Below, in pieces: positions 42,998 through 51,028 of a DNA stretch of 64,000 bases. The DNA is from Acidihalobacter_A sp037381185 (GTDB lineage: Bacteria; Pseudomonadota; Gammaproteobacteria; DSM-5130; Acidihalobacteraceae). The notes below the pieces were generated by a model that saw only the letters and a program-made list of their open reading frames with translations, did not search any database and had not been told where the DNA came from. The stretch spans positions 61,200-125,199 of the forward strand of contig NZ_JARRQY010000007.1 in NCBI RefSeq assembly GCF_037381185.1, given 5' to 3'. The stretch's first letter is position 1; the number at the start of each line of letters is the position of its first letter. The position numbers and the translations under genes were made by a program.

Positions 42998-44827
42998 GTG
43001 TCGCCGTACAAACCCCGCGCGCTGTTCGCGATCAGTTCGCTCGGACTCGGCCACGCCACTCGCAGTCTCGTGGTCGTCCGCGAATATCTGCGGCGAGGCT
43101 ACGAGGTCACCATCGTATCCGCGGGCAATGCGCTCTCGTTCCTGCGCATGGAGCTGGAAGGCGAATCCAGCGTCGAACTAAGCGAGATGCCCGACTATCC
43201 GCCGCTCGAACGCGGCACCGGCTGGCGGCTCTATTACTACCTTGTTATCGACCTGTTCCGCACCTGGCGTGTGATCCACGGAGAACACCTCGCTGTGCAA
43301 GCCATGGCGGGCGAATACGATTTCATCTTCAGCGACGGCCGCTACGGTTTTCACAGCCGCGGGACACCTTCTTTCATACTCTCGCATCAGATCGCCTTCA
43401 TGCCTCCCAAGGGGCTGCGCGAGACCTCCTGGCTGACGGAACATGTCAACGTCGCCGCGCTGTGCCGTTTCGATCGCCTGTTCATTCCCGACTACCCCGG
43501 CCCCAGCGCCAATCTGGCCGGCAACCTCGCCCACACCCCGACCCTGCACCGCTGCAAACATCAGTATGTCGGGATCCTGTCCTCCTATCCGCATCTGCGT
43601 ATGGAACAGGACATCGACTATCTGTTCGTGATCAGCGGCTACCTGCTCGAACACAAGGGTTCTTTCGTCCAGACGCTGCTCGAACAGGCACGAAATCTCC
43701 CGGGCAAAAAGGTTTTCGTGCTGGGCAACGCCCAGGGCGACAGTCATCTCTACGACGCCTACCGCAGCGACGATCTCGACATACACGCCGTGGCCAGCGG
43801 CAAGCTGCGCCAGGAGCTGTTCAGCCGCGCTCGCTGCGTAATCTCGCGCGCCGGCTACACCACCGTTATGGACCTCGCAGAACACGATAAGCGCGCTCTG
43901 CTGATTCCCACCCCGAACCAGACCGAACAGGAGTATCTGGCCTACTACCTGAGCAGCCTTGAGCACTACGTCACCCGCGACCAGGATCAGACCAACGATC
44001 TTCCAGAGGCGCTGGAAGCCTGCCGGGAGACCCGCCTGTTCGAACCACCCTGGCGCACCGAGGAGTCGACCCAGCACATCGTCGACGCTATGGCCGGACT
44101 GCTGCGCAAACACTTCGTTTCGATCATCGTCCCCGCCCACAACGAGCAGGACGAACTGGCCGCCACCCTGCGCTGCCTGCTGGCGCAGCGCTACCCGGCC
44201 GAACGCATGGAGATCGTCGTCGTCGAAAACGGCTCCAGCGACGCCACGCTCGAGATCGCCGAACGCATTGCCGCGGAGGCCTCCAGCGAAGGACGTATCC
44301 GCGTGCTGAAGAGCGAGAAAGGCGTGTCCCGCGCCAAGAACGCGGGCCTGGCCGCGGTTTCGCGCGAATCTGAATGGATCGTGTTCTGCGATGCCGACAC
44401 TCGGCTCGGCCCCAACTTCCTGCACCACCTCAACACTTGGCTGAACCGCCACAGCGACCAAGGTCTGAGCGTCGGCACCACCTCGGTACGGCCCCAGCCC
44501 AGCGACCGACTGTACGCGCGTGTCTGGTTCCGCAGCTATGACCTGATCCATCGGTTTACCAAGAGTTCCTATGCCATTCAGCTGGCCCGCACCCCGGTCG
44601 CCCGCGGCATCGGCTTCCGCGAGGATCTCAACTTCGCCGAGGACCTGATCTTTATCCGCGAATGCCGGCGCTATGGGCGTTTCTTCTTCGTCTCAACCGA
44701 CCAGGTCGCCACCTCGACGCGCCGCTTCGAGAGCTGCGGTTACCTGCGCCAGAGTCTGCGCTGGCTGGTGGAAGCGCTCATGCCGCTGAAACTCAAGGCA
44801 CATCGAAAATACGATGTCATTCGCTGA
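42998..44827 (+). CDS. Two-domain glycosyltransferase (GT-B domain fused to GT2 domain)
   Basis: A 609-residue cytoplasmic protein. Residues 1-365 resemble MJ1255/MurG-like GT-B glycosyltransferases: ALFAISSLGLGHATRSLVVV at the N-terminus and a donor-site stretch VISRAGYTTVMDLAEHDKRA. Residues 370-609 are a GT2 domain: FVSIIVPAHNEQDELAATLR, VVENGSSDATLE and the DxD-like WIVFCDADTRLG. Acceptor and sugar are unknown; envelope glycolipid or polysaccharide synthesis is plausible. The GTG start at 42998 lacks a strong ribosome site. Its 3' end overlaps the DedA gene by 14 bases, suggesting co-translation and a membrane-lipid link. Confidence 0.8.
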   Translation: MSPYKPRALFAISSLGLGHATRSLVVVREYLRRGYEVTIVSAGNALSFLRMELEGESSVELSEMPDYPPLERGTGWRLYYYLVIDLFRTWRVIHGEHLAVQAMAGEYDFIFSDGRYGFHSRGTPSFILSHQIAFMPPKGLRETSWLTEHVNVAALCRFDRLFIPDYPGPSANLAGNLAHTPTLHRCKHQYVGILSSYPHLRMEQDIDYLFVISGYLLEHKGSFVQTLLEQARNLPGKKVFVLGNAQGDSHLYDAYRSDDLDIHAVASGKLRQELFSRARCVISRAGYTTVMDLAEHDKRALLIPTPNQTEQEYLAYYLSSLEHYVTRDQDQTNDLPEALEACRETRLFEPPWRTEESTQHIVDAMAGLLRKHFVSIIVPAHNEQDELAATLRCLLAQRYPAERMEIVVVENGSSDATLEIAERIAAEASSEGRIRVLKSEKGVSRAKNAGLAAVSRESEWIVFCDADTRLGPNFLHHLNTWLNRHSDQGLSVGTTSVRPQPSDRLYARVWFRSYDLIHRFTKSSYAIQLARTPVARGIGFREDLNFAEDLIFIRECRRYGRFFFVSTDQVATSTRRFESCGYLRQSLRWLVEALMPLKLKAHRKYDVIR

Positions 44828-45575
44828 TTTCAGCTCGCTCGATCAACTCCTGACCTTTCTGGCTCAACACCGCCAATGGGCCTACGTAGTCCTGTTTCTC
44901 GGCGCCTTTCTGGAGACCGTCATCCCGTTCTCGCTGGTGGTACTCGGCGAAATTTTCTTCCTATCCGGCTCGCTACTGGCCGGTATGGGCATACTCGACC
45001 TGTGGGGTGTCATGGCGGTGCTCTACATCGGCGGCATCCTCGGCGACAACGCCAGCTACTGGATGGGCTACTACTACGGGGCCGGGCTGTTCGAGCGCCT
45101 CTCCCACTGGCCGCTGATCGGGCGCCTAGTGCACGCCGAGAACTACGACAAGGGCGTCGAGTTCTTCCGCAAGCGCGGCGCGCTGGCGGTGTTCACTGCA
45201 CGACTCAGCGGGCCGCTATCCTGGGTCACGCCGGCCATGGCCGGGATTTTCCGGCTCAACTACCTGACCTTCCTGCGTTTCAATACGCCAGCGGTGGTCA
45301 TCGGCATCAGCGAATTCGTCATCATCGGCTACTTCTTCGGCAACCACATCCAGGACATCCTTTCCTGGATGCACGACTATGCTCCGGCCGCAGCGCTGGT
45401 GGTGGTCGGCATCGTCGCGCTGATCCTCATCGTCCGCCGCTACTTCAACTGGCGTGCGGAACTGGACCGCACCGAGGCCGAAATCGTCGACTTCATCAGC
45501 AAGCATTTCGGCCTCTCGCTGCTGATCATCGCCGTCGTGATCGCCGGCGTGCTGTACCTGATACGCCCCATCTGA
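44814..45575 (+). CDS. DedA-family membrane protein
   Basis: A 253-residue inner-membrane VTT/DedA protein. The family motif ETVIPFSLVVLGEIFFLSGS is near residue 34. A second hallmark, GDNASYWMGYYYG, is near residue 80, and FTARLSGPLSWVTPAMAGIF near residue 128. A C-terminal cytoplasmic helix and a last membrane segment follow. DedA proteins are implicated in undecaprenyl-phosphate or phospholipid flipping, which would suit the overlapping glycosyltransferase. Start ATG 44814 lies within the upstream gene. Confidence 0.9.
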   Translation: MSFADFSSLDQLLTFLAQHRQWAYVVLFLGAFLETVIPFSLVVLGEIFFLSGSLLAGMGILDLWGVMAVLYIGGILGDNASYWMGYYYGAGLFERLSHWPLIGRLVHAENYDKGVEFFRKRGALAVFTARLSGPLSWVTPAMAGIFRLNYLTFLRFNTPAVVIGISEFVIIGYFFGNHIQDILSWMHDYAPAAALVVVGIVALILIVRRYFNWRAELDRTEAEIVDFISKHFGLSLLIIAVVIAGVLYLIRPI

Positions 45576-45744
45576 CCCCCACCATCCGCAAACGCTCCCC
45601 CCACACCCTCGACGAGCGGGGATCGGCCTCAACACCATTCGTCGCAACAAAGCGACCGTACGCACGCCATCGTACGCGGCGCACTCGTACGTCCGGCGTA
45701 AATTTCATATCCTGTAGCCATGCAAACAACGCCGTACCGCCTGC

Positions 45745-46677
45745 ATGGCCACACTTCGCCAGCCTCTTGACACCCTGCACGAAGCCGCCGAGCGGCTCGG
45801 CGAGATCATCCTCGGCAAGACACCCCAGATACAGCTGGCTCTCGCCTGCCTGCTGGCGGGCGGACATCTGCTGATCGAGGATCTGCCAGGCGTCGGCAAG
45901 ACCACGCTCGCGCATGCCCTGGCGCGCACCTTGGGCCTCGAGTTCCAGCGCGTACAGTTCACCAGCGACCTGCTTCCGGCCGACGTCATCGGGGTATCGA
46001 TCTACGACCGCGAGGCAGGCGATTTCCACCTCCACCCCGGCCCGGTGTTCACGCAGGTTCTACTTGCCGACGAGATCAACCGTGCGACGCCGAAGGCACA
46101 GAGTGCTCTGCTGGAAGCCATGGAAGAGCAGCAGATCAGCATCGATGGGCACACTCATCACCTACCCGAACCCTTTTTTGTCATAGCCACACAGAATCCG
46201 GCCCAGCAACTCGGCACCTATCCGCTGCCGGAATCCCAGCTCGACCGCTTCCTGATGCGCATCAGCCTTGGCTATCCGGACGCCGCTGCCGAGCGCGCCC
46301 TGCTCGCCGGCAGCGATCGCCGCGCCCTGCTCGCCACGCTGAAGCCCGCCCTGAGTGCCGAAGGACTTCGTCAGCTGCAAACGGCCGCCGACAAGGTACA
46401 CGCCGCCGGACCGCTGCTCGACTACGTACAGGCACTGCTGGCGGCAACGCGCAACGCGCCGCAACTGCGCCTCGGGTTGTCTCCCCGAGCCGGTCTCGGT
46501 CTGCTGCGCGCAGCCCGCGGCCTGGCCCTGCTGCGCGGGCGAGACTATCTCGTACCCGAAGACGTGCAGGCGGTATTCCCCGCCGTCGCCGGCCACCGCC
46601 TGCTCAGCCTGGACACCGACGCGCCCGTGCCGGAAGAAGCGCTGAAACAGCTGCTCGACCGTGTTCCCCTGCCCTGA
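45745..46677 (+). CDS. MoxR-family AAA+ ATPase
   Basis: A 310-residue AAA+ ATPase. Walker A GGHLLIEDLPGVGKTTLAHAL, Walker B VLLADEINRATPKAQSALLEAMEEQQ and sensor 1 FFVIATQNPAQQLGTYPLPESQLDRF are intact, with a C-terminal lid domain. MoxR ATPases act as chaperones for the maturation of complexes, often with VWA or DUF58 proteins. It opens a three-gene operon with DUF58 (18-base gap) and TgpA-type transglutaminase genes, a conserved module in proteobacteria. Confidence 0.93.
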   Translation: MATLRQPLDTLHEAAERLGEIILGKTPQIQLALACLLAGGHLLIEDLPGVGKTTLAHALARTLGLEFQRVQFTSDLLPADVIGVSIYDREAGDFHLHPGPVFTQVLLADEINRATPKAQSALLEAMEEQQISIDGHTHHLPEPFFVIATQNPAQQLGTYPLPESQLDRFLMRISLGYPDAAAERALLAGSDRRALLATLKPALSAEGLRQLQTAADKVHAAGPLLDYVQALLAATRNAPQLRLGLSPRAGLGLLRAARGLALLRGRDYLVPEDVQAVFPAVAGHRLLSLDTDAPVPEEALKQLLDRVPLP

Positions 46678-46695
46678 CCTGCAACCTCGCCGGCC

Positions 46696-47640
46696 ATGAA
46701 CTGGCTGCTCCGCTGGGCCGGCCCCCGCCTCGCCATCCGCGGCGAGCAGACCTGTTTCGACCGGCGCCGCCTGTTCATCCTGCCGACCGGCGCCGGGATC
46801 GCCTTCGCCGCGCTGCTGCTGATCCTGCTGCTGGTGGCGATGAACTACAACAACAGCATGGTGTTCGCCTTCACGTTCCTGCTCGCAGGCATCGGCGCCA
46901 ACGCCATGTGGCAGACGCACCGCAATCTTCTCGGCCTATGTGTCACGCTGCACCCTCCGGCTGAGGTGTTCGCACGGCAACCGGGTTCGCTGCACCTACA
47001 GTTCGAATCCGGCGCCAGCACACGGCGAGCGCTGGAGATCGAATTCGAGCCGGCGGATGCACAGCACCTTCCCTCACTGGTAACCGTTGCGGGCAATGCT
47101 CAAGCCACCCTCGCGCTGCCCGCCATGCGGCGCGGCCTGCGACCGCTGCCCGTGGTACGGATTTCCTCGCGCTATCCCCTCGGCCTGTTCAGGACGTGGT
47201 CGCTGCTACCGTTTTCCACCCGTGTGCTCGTATACCCGCAACCGGCCAGTCAGGCACCGGCGTTGCCCAGCAGCCCGGCCACGGGAGGCGTTCGCGCCGG
47301 CCCCGGCACCAACGAAGAGGATTTCGAAGGGCTCAGGGACTATCGACCGACCGACCCCCCGCGCCGCATCGCCTGGCGCGCATCCGCGCGCAGCGACACC
47401 TTGCTCAGCAAATCCATGCACGCTGGCGCCGCGCCGCATGTCTGGCTGGATTGGAATGCACTGCAGGGCCACGATCCCGAAGAACGCCTGTCGATCCTGT
47501 GCCGCTGGATTCTCGACGCCGAACAGCTCGGACTGCGCTACGGGCTACGCCTGCCGCGGCGCACGCTCGAACCCGACCGCGGCACGGCCCACCGCCGCGA
47601 ATGCCTGCGCCTGATCGCCCTGCACGGCGACATCGCATGA
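46696..47640 (+). CDS. DUF58 domain protein
   Basis: A 314-residue protein with two N-terminal membrane helices (about 34-75), a variable beta-rich part and the DUF58 core. The core phrase DYRPTDPPRRIAWRASARSD corresponds to the family pattern YRPGDPLRRIHWKASAR, and GVRAGPGTNEEDFEGLRDY leads into it. The fold resembles VWA domains without a full MIDAS. The usual partner of MoxR; substrate unknown. Its stop overlaps the next start (ATGA). Confidence 0.9.
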   Translation: MNWLLRWAGPRLAIRGEQTCFDRRRLFILPTGAGIAFAALLLILLLVAMNYNNSMVFAFTFLLAGIGANAMWQTHRNLLGLCVTLHPPAEVFARQPGSLHLQFESGASTRRALEIEFEPADAQHLPSLVTVAGNAQATLALPAMRRGLRPLPVVRISSRYPLGLFRTWSLLPFSTRVLVYPQPASQAPALPSSPATGGVRAGPGTNEEDFEGLRDYRPTDPPRRIAWRASARSDTLLSKSMHAGAAPHVWLDWNALQGHDPEERLSILCRWILDAEQLGLRYGLRLPRRTLEPDRGTAHRRECLRLIALHGDIA

Positions 47641-49622
47641 AGCGTCGGACGCCCGCAATCGCGCTTCCGCTCGATCAACGCCCGACGTTCGGCCTGCTGC
47701 TCGCGGTGCTCGCGTTCGCCGCAGTCCCGCTGCTGGCGCCGCTTCCGCCATGGGTTCCAGCCTCCGCACTGGGCCTGCTCGCCCTACGGGCATTAGCGCT
47801 CTGGCGCCACCGCCCCATGCCGCCGGGCTGGCTGCTCGCGCTTGCCGGGCTTGCCGGCGGCGTTCTCGTGTTCGCGCAGTTCCATTCGCTCAACGGCCGC
47901 GAGGCCGGTATCTCGCTGCTACTGCTAGGCTCTGCTCTGAAGGCGTACGAAGTACGCACACGGCGCGATCTGATCGTGCTGATCTACCTCGGCTATCTGC
48001 TGAGCCTCTCGCACTTCCTGTTCAATCAGTCGATCCCTTGGGTGCTCTACGCCCTGCTGTTGCTCACCACACTCACCGCCCTGCTCGCACGCCTTCACGC
48101 CGGTCCGCAGCCGCCAAGCTGGTTCGTCCTGAGTCGAAACGGAGTATTCAGGCTGCTCGCCGCAGCGCCGCTCATGCTGCTGCTCTTCGCCCTTTTCCCG
48201 CGCATCGAAGGACCTTTGTGGGGACGGCCGGCGCAGGACAGAACCGCGGTCACCGGGCTTGCAAACGACCTTGCGCCCGGCAGCATCGCACGACTGGTAC
48301 AGTCCCAGGCCGTCGCCTTCAGAGCGACTTTCAACGCCTCGCCTCCGCCGCCCGAGCAACGTTACTGGCGCGTACACGTCATGAACCACTTCGACGGCCG
48401 ACGCTGGAGCGTGTCGCCCACCCTCACCGGCCCCGGACGGCTCCGGCCGGAAGGCGCGCCGCTGCGCTACAGCCTGCTGCTGCAGGCCAGCGGCCAGCGC
48501 TGGATACCGGCGCTGGACATGCCGGACAGCCTGCCCCCGCAAACCCGCCTGGGCAACGGCCATACGCTGAGCACCGCGCATCCGATCGAGCGCACGCGCA
48601 AGTTCGACATGAGCGCCATCAGCCGCTACGTGCTCGCCCCGTCACTGTCTCCCACGGTCCGGCGCGCCGATCTGCAACTGCCGGCTGGCAGTGCGCCGCG
48701 CGCACGCGCTCTCGCGCAGCAGTGGCGCCAGGAGGATTCTGCGCCACAGGCCATCGTCGACCGCGCCCTGCGCTACATACACGACCAACCTTTCTACTAC
48801 ACCCTGCAGCCGCCGCCGTTGCATGGCGACGTTACCGACGCCTTCCTGTTCGGCACCCGCCGCGGCTTTTGCGAACACTACGCCAGTGCGTTCACCGTGC
48901 TGATGCGGGCTGCCGGCATTCCTGCCCGGGTCGTGACCGGCTACGCTGGCGGCGAGTGGAATCCGGTCCTGCACTACCTGCTGGTACGCCAGTCCGACGC
49001 CCACGCCTGGGTCGAGGTATGGCTGGCCAAACGCGGTTGGGTGCGCATCGACCCGACCTCCGCCATCGCCGCCGACCGCGTCCAGCAGGGCGTCGCCACC
49101 GGCACCGCGCAGGCTTTCGCCTCTGGAAGCGGCGCATCGGGCGCACTGCAACGCTGGATCGGCAGCCTCAGCATGAGCTTGGACAGCGTGCAGTACTTCT
49201 GGGACAGTTGGATCGTGGCCTTCGGCCCACAGCAACAACGCGCCTTCCTGCATCGCCTGGGGCTGCAGGCCGACTGGTTTCACCTCGGCCTCTACATGAC
49301 GGCAGGCACCGGCCTGCTCGCCCTGCTGTGGCTTGGCGCCGGCCTGCTGCGCAGGCATCGCCCCCGCACCGACGCACCGACACGACTCTACCGGCGTCAT
49401 CTGCGCAGACTCGCTCGCCTCGGGCTGCGGCCCGCCGACGGCGAAGGCGCACTCGACTTCGCCGAACGCGTCGCCCATCGCCAGCCGCGCGAAGCCGACC
49501 ATGCCCGGCGCATCGCGGCGCTGTACGCCGAGGCGCGCTATGCCGGTGGCGACAAGCCACAGCGCGAACGCCGTCTGCGGCTGCTGGCCGAAGCGCTGGA
49601 CAACCACTCTTCCAAGAAATGA
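47637..49622 (+). CDS. TgpA-like transglutaminase-domain membrane protein (DUF3488)
   Basis: A 661-residue membrane protein. About six N-terminal helices (DUF3488) precede a periplasmic transglutaminase-like domain. The catalytic Cys is in FGTRRGFCEHYASAFTVLMR, the His in QSDAHAWVEVWL and the Asp in WVRIDPTSAIA. A final helix and a DUF4129-like tail follow. P. aeruginosa TgpA has the same architecture and is essential there. Substrate unknown. Last gene of moxR-DUF58-tgpA. Confidence 0.9.
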   Translation: MKRRTPAIALPLDQRPTFGLLLAVLAFAAVPLLAPLPPWVPASALGLLALRALALWRHRPMPPGWLLALAGLAGGVLVFAQFHSLNGREAGISLLLLGSALKAYEVRTRRDLIVLIYLGYLLSLSHFLFNQSIPWVLYALLLLTTLTALLARLHAGPQPPSWFVLSRNGVFRLLAAAPLMLLLFALFPRIEGPLWGRPAQDRTAVTGLANDLAPGSIARLVQSQAVAFRATFNASPPPPEQRYWRVHVMNHFDGRRWSVSPTLTGPGRLRPEGAPLRYSLLLQASGQRWIPALDMPDSLPPQTRLGNGHTLSTAHPIERTRKFDMSAISRYVLAPSLSPTVRRADLQLPAGSAPRARALAQQWRQEDSAPQAIVDRALRYIHDQPFYYTLQPPPLHGDVTDAFLFGTRRGFCEHYASAFTVLMRAAGIPARVVTGYAGGEWNPVLHYLLVRQSDAHAWVEVWLAKRGWVRIDPTSAIAADRVQQGVATGTAQAFASGSGASGALQRWIGSLSMSLDSVQYFWDSWIVAFGPQQQRAFLHRLGLQADWFHLGLYMTAGTGLLALLWLGAGLLRRHRPRTDAPTRLYRRHLRRLARLGLRPADGEGALDFAERVAHRQPREADHARRIAALYAEARYAGGDKPQRERRLRLLAEALDNHSSKK

Positions 49623-49712
49623 GGACCCCGTCCGTGCGGCCGATGCTTCGCGCGCCTTGCAGCTCATACCGGCGCGCAACGCCCGGCTGAGACTCCAAGG
49701 CCGGAAACAAAG

Positions 49713-49734
49713 AGGCCCGCACTCTGGCGGGCCT
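49713..49734 (-). terminator. Rho-independent terminator of the isc locus
   Basis: On the minus strand, AGGCCCGC, a 6-base loop and GCGGGCCT are followed by CTTTGTTT. It lies 55 bases after the iscU stop. Confidence 0.75.
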
Positions 49735-49788
49735 AGTTACCGGCTGGGGGAAACACCGGCGTAGCACATCCCCGTTGACTTCTGCGCT

Positions 49789-49940
49789 TCAGGCGCTGCG
49801 CTGCTCCTCGGCGGGCTGGCGCTTGCCCTGGTAATCGGCAATCGCCGCCTTGATCGCATCCTCGGCCAGCACCGAACAGTGAATCTTCACCGGCGGCAAC
49901 GCCAACTCCTCGGCAATCTGCGTGTTCTTGATCTCGCCCG
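49789..49940 (-). pseudogene. iscU: iscU 3' remnant
   Basis: The minus strand encodes the last ~50 residues of the Fe-S scaffold IscU: EIKNTQIAEELALPPVKIHC (with the third cluster Cys), then SVLAEDAIKAAIADYQGKRQ and a stop at 49789-49791. The first ~80 residues with the other two Cys, the whole of iscS and the end of iscR are gone; the remnant abuts iscR out of frame at about 49938-49945. A WLTGR-like codon run just upstream hints at microhomology in the junction. Confidence 0.85.
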
Positions 49941-50351
49941 GTCAGCCACTTCACGCACATCCGGACGATTGCTGAACTGATCCAGCGTAATCCCGTCAAG
50001 GAAGGCATACAGGCGATCGCTGAGTTCGTCCCACAACTGATGGGTCATGCAGCGCTCATCGCCATCCTCGCACTCTGCGTGCCTCTGACCGACGGTCTCA
50101 TCGACCGCGGCAACGATCGAAGCCACCGTTATCTGATCGGCTGGACGCGCCAAACGGTAGCCGCCGCCCGGACCGCGTACGCCCTCGACCAGTCCCGATT
50201 TGCGCAGCTTGGCGAACAACTGTTCCAAATAGGACAGTGAAATGCCCTGACACACCGAAATGTCTGCCAGAGTTACAGGCCCCGACTTGTCGTGGATCGC
50301 CAGATCCATCATCGCGGTCACTGCATAACGTCCCTTAGTCGAAAGTTTCAT
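49887..50351 (-). CDS. iscR: Rrf2-family regulator IscR, 3' end replaced by out-of-frame sequence
   Basis: The first ~135 residues are IscR: MKLSTKGRYAVTAMMDLAI, DISVCQGISLSYLEQLFAKL and GLVEGVRGPGGGYRLA, so the DNA-binding domain is whole. The last ~17 residues (from about RARSRTRR) come from iscU read out of frame. IscR normally binds [2Fe-2S] through three Cys and a His and represses the isc operon. Here only two of the Cys remain in the cluster loop (AECEDGDERCMTH), the first being absent and the loop three residues shorter. AGGTG precedes ATG 50351. It may act as apo-IscR. Confidence 0.8.
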   Translation of the reverse strand: MKLSTKGRYAVTAMMDLAIHDKSGPVTLADISVCQGISLSYLEQLFAKLRKSGLVEGVRGPGGGYRLARPADQITVASIVAAVDETVGQRHAECEDGDERCMTHQLWDELSDRLYAFLDGITLDQFSNRPDVREVADRARSRTRRLPRSWRCRR

Positions 50352-50420
50352 AAACATCACCTGCTTGGCGCAATAACAACACCCGGCGTATTTCCGAGTG
50401 ATTTCGTAAACTATTTTAAT

Positions 50421-50458
50421 CTGCCCGTCATGCTTCGATCAAGCTGAATGTCGGGCAG
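50421..50458 (-). terminator. Hairpin between the DUF1249 gene and iscR
   Basis: CTGCCCG (50421-50427) pairs with CGGGCAG (50452-50458), with inner pairing CAT/ATG and GCTT/AAGC. On the minus strand it is followed by ATTAAAATAG. It probably ends the DUF1249 transcript; an attenuator for iscR is possible. Confidence 0.4.
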
Positions 50459-50487
50459 CATTCCCCTTCGTATAAAGAATAGCTCGC

Positions 50488-50928
50488 TCAGGCAGAAATG
50501 GGGGCCTCTCCGAAACGGTGTCCCTGCCCGAGGCAATGCCTCAGCCATTCATGCAAAAAGACATTGGCATGCCAGCTGAGGGCCAGTTCACGCTGACCGC
50601 CTTCGGCCACCGGCTCGCAGTTGAGCCCTTCCGGATGGACGCCGGAAACTAGCACTTCGGCCTGGCGTGCATCCCGGTAGACTCGCACCGGCAGCGTCGG
50701 CGTTTTCCCTGCATCACCGATGCGCTGACTCAGCTCCACGGTCGTGGTGTATCGCGTGCGTTCGAGCAAACGCAGGTGTAGCGCAGCGGCGCCATCGGGA
50801 CTCGACACACTCACCCCGTCAAGCTCATCAAGAACCGGACACAACCGACGCAACGCAATGTAGTTGCGTTCGTACAACTCCATCAGCGCCGCGAAACTGC
50901 TCGGCTGGGCGGCCAGATGGTTTGGCAT
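50488..50928 (-). CDS. DUF1249 (YqiB-like) protein
   Basis: A ~146-residue soluble protein of the DUF1249/YqiB family. Conserved phrases: LMELYERNYIALRRLCPVLD, RTRYTTTVELSQR, VRVYRDARQAEVL and FLHEWLRHCLGQGH. No biochemical role is established; E. coli yqiB lies next to cpdA and nudF, while here the neighbours are iscR and pgm. Start options are ATG 50928, 50946 or 50958; 50928 is closest to the family start but has no strong ribosome site. Confidence 0.82.
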   Translation of the reverse strand: MPNHLAAQPSSFAALMELYERNYIALRRLCPVLDELDGVSVSSPDGAAALHLRLLERTRYTTTVELSQRIGDAGKTPTLPVRVYRDARQAEVLVSGVHPEGLNCEPVAEGGQRELALSWHANVFLHEWLRHCLGQGHRFGEAPISA

Positions 50929-51028
50929 GCGAAGCTCTGGGAACATGGCGCGAAGCATAGCATAGGGACAACTCGAGACGGATTTGCTAACGTCGAATAT
51001 CATCCAGGCGAGCATCAAGGAAGAGTCG

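Noticed and set aside
49887..50351. A natural IscR-IscU fusion protein
   Set aside because: The IscU tail is in a different frame from IscR, so no fused scaffold can be made.
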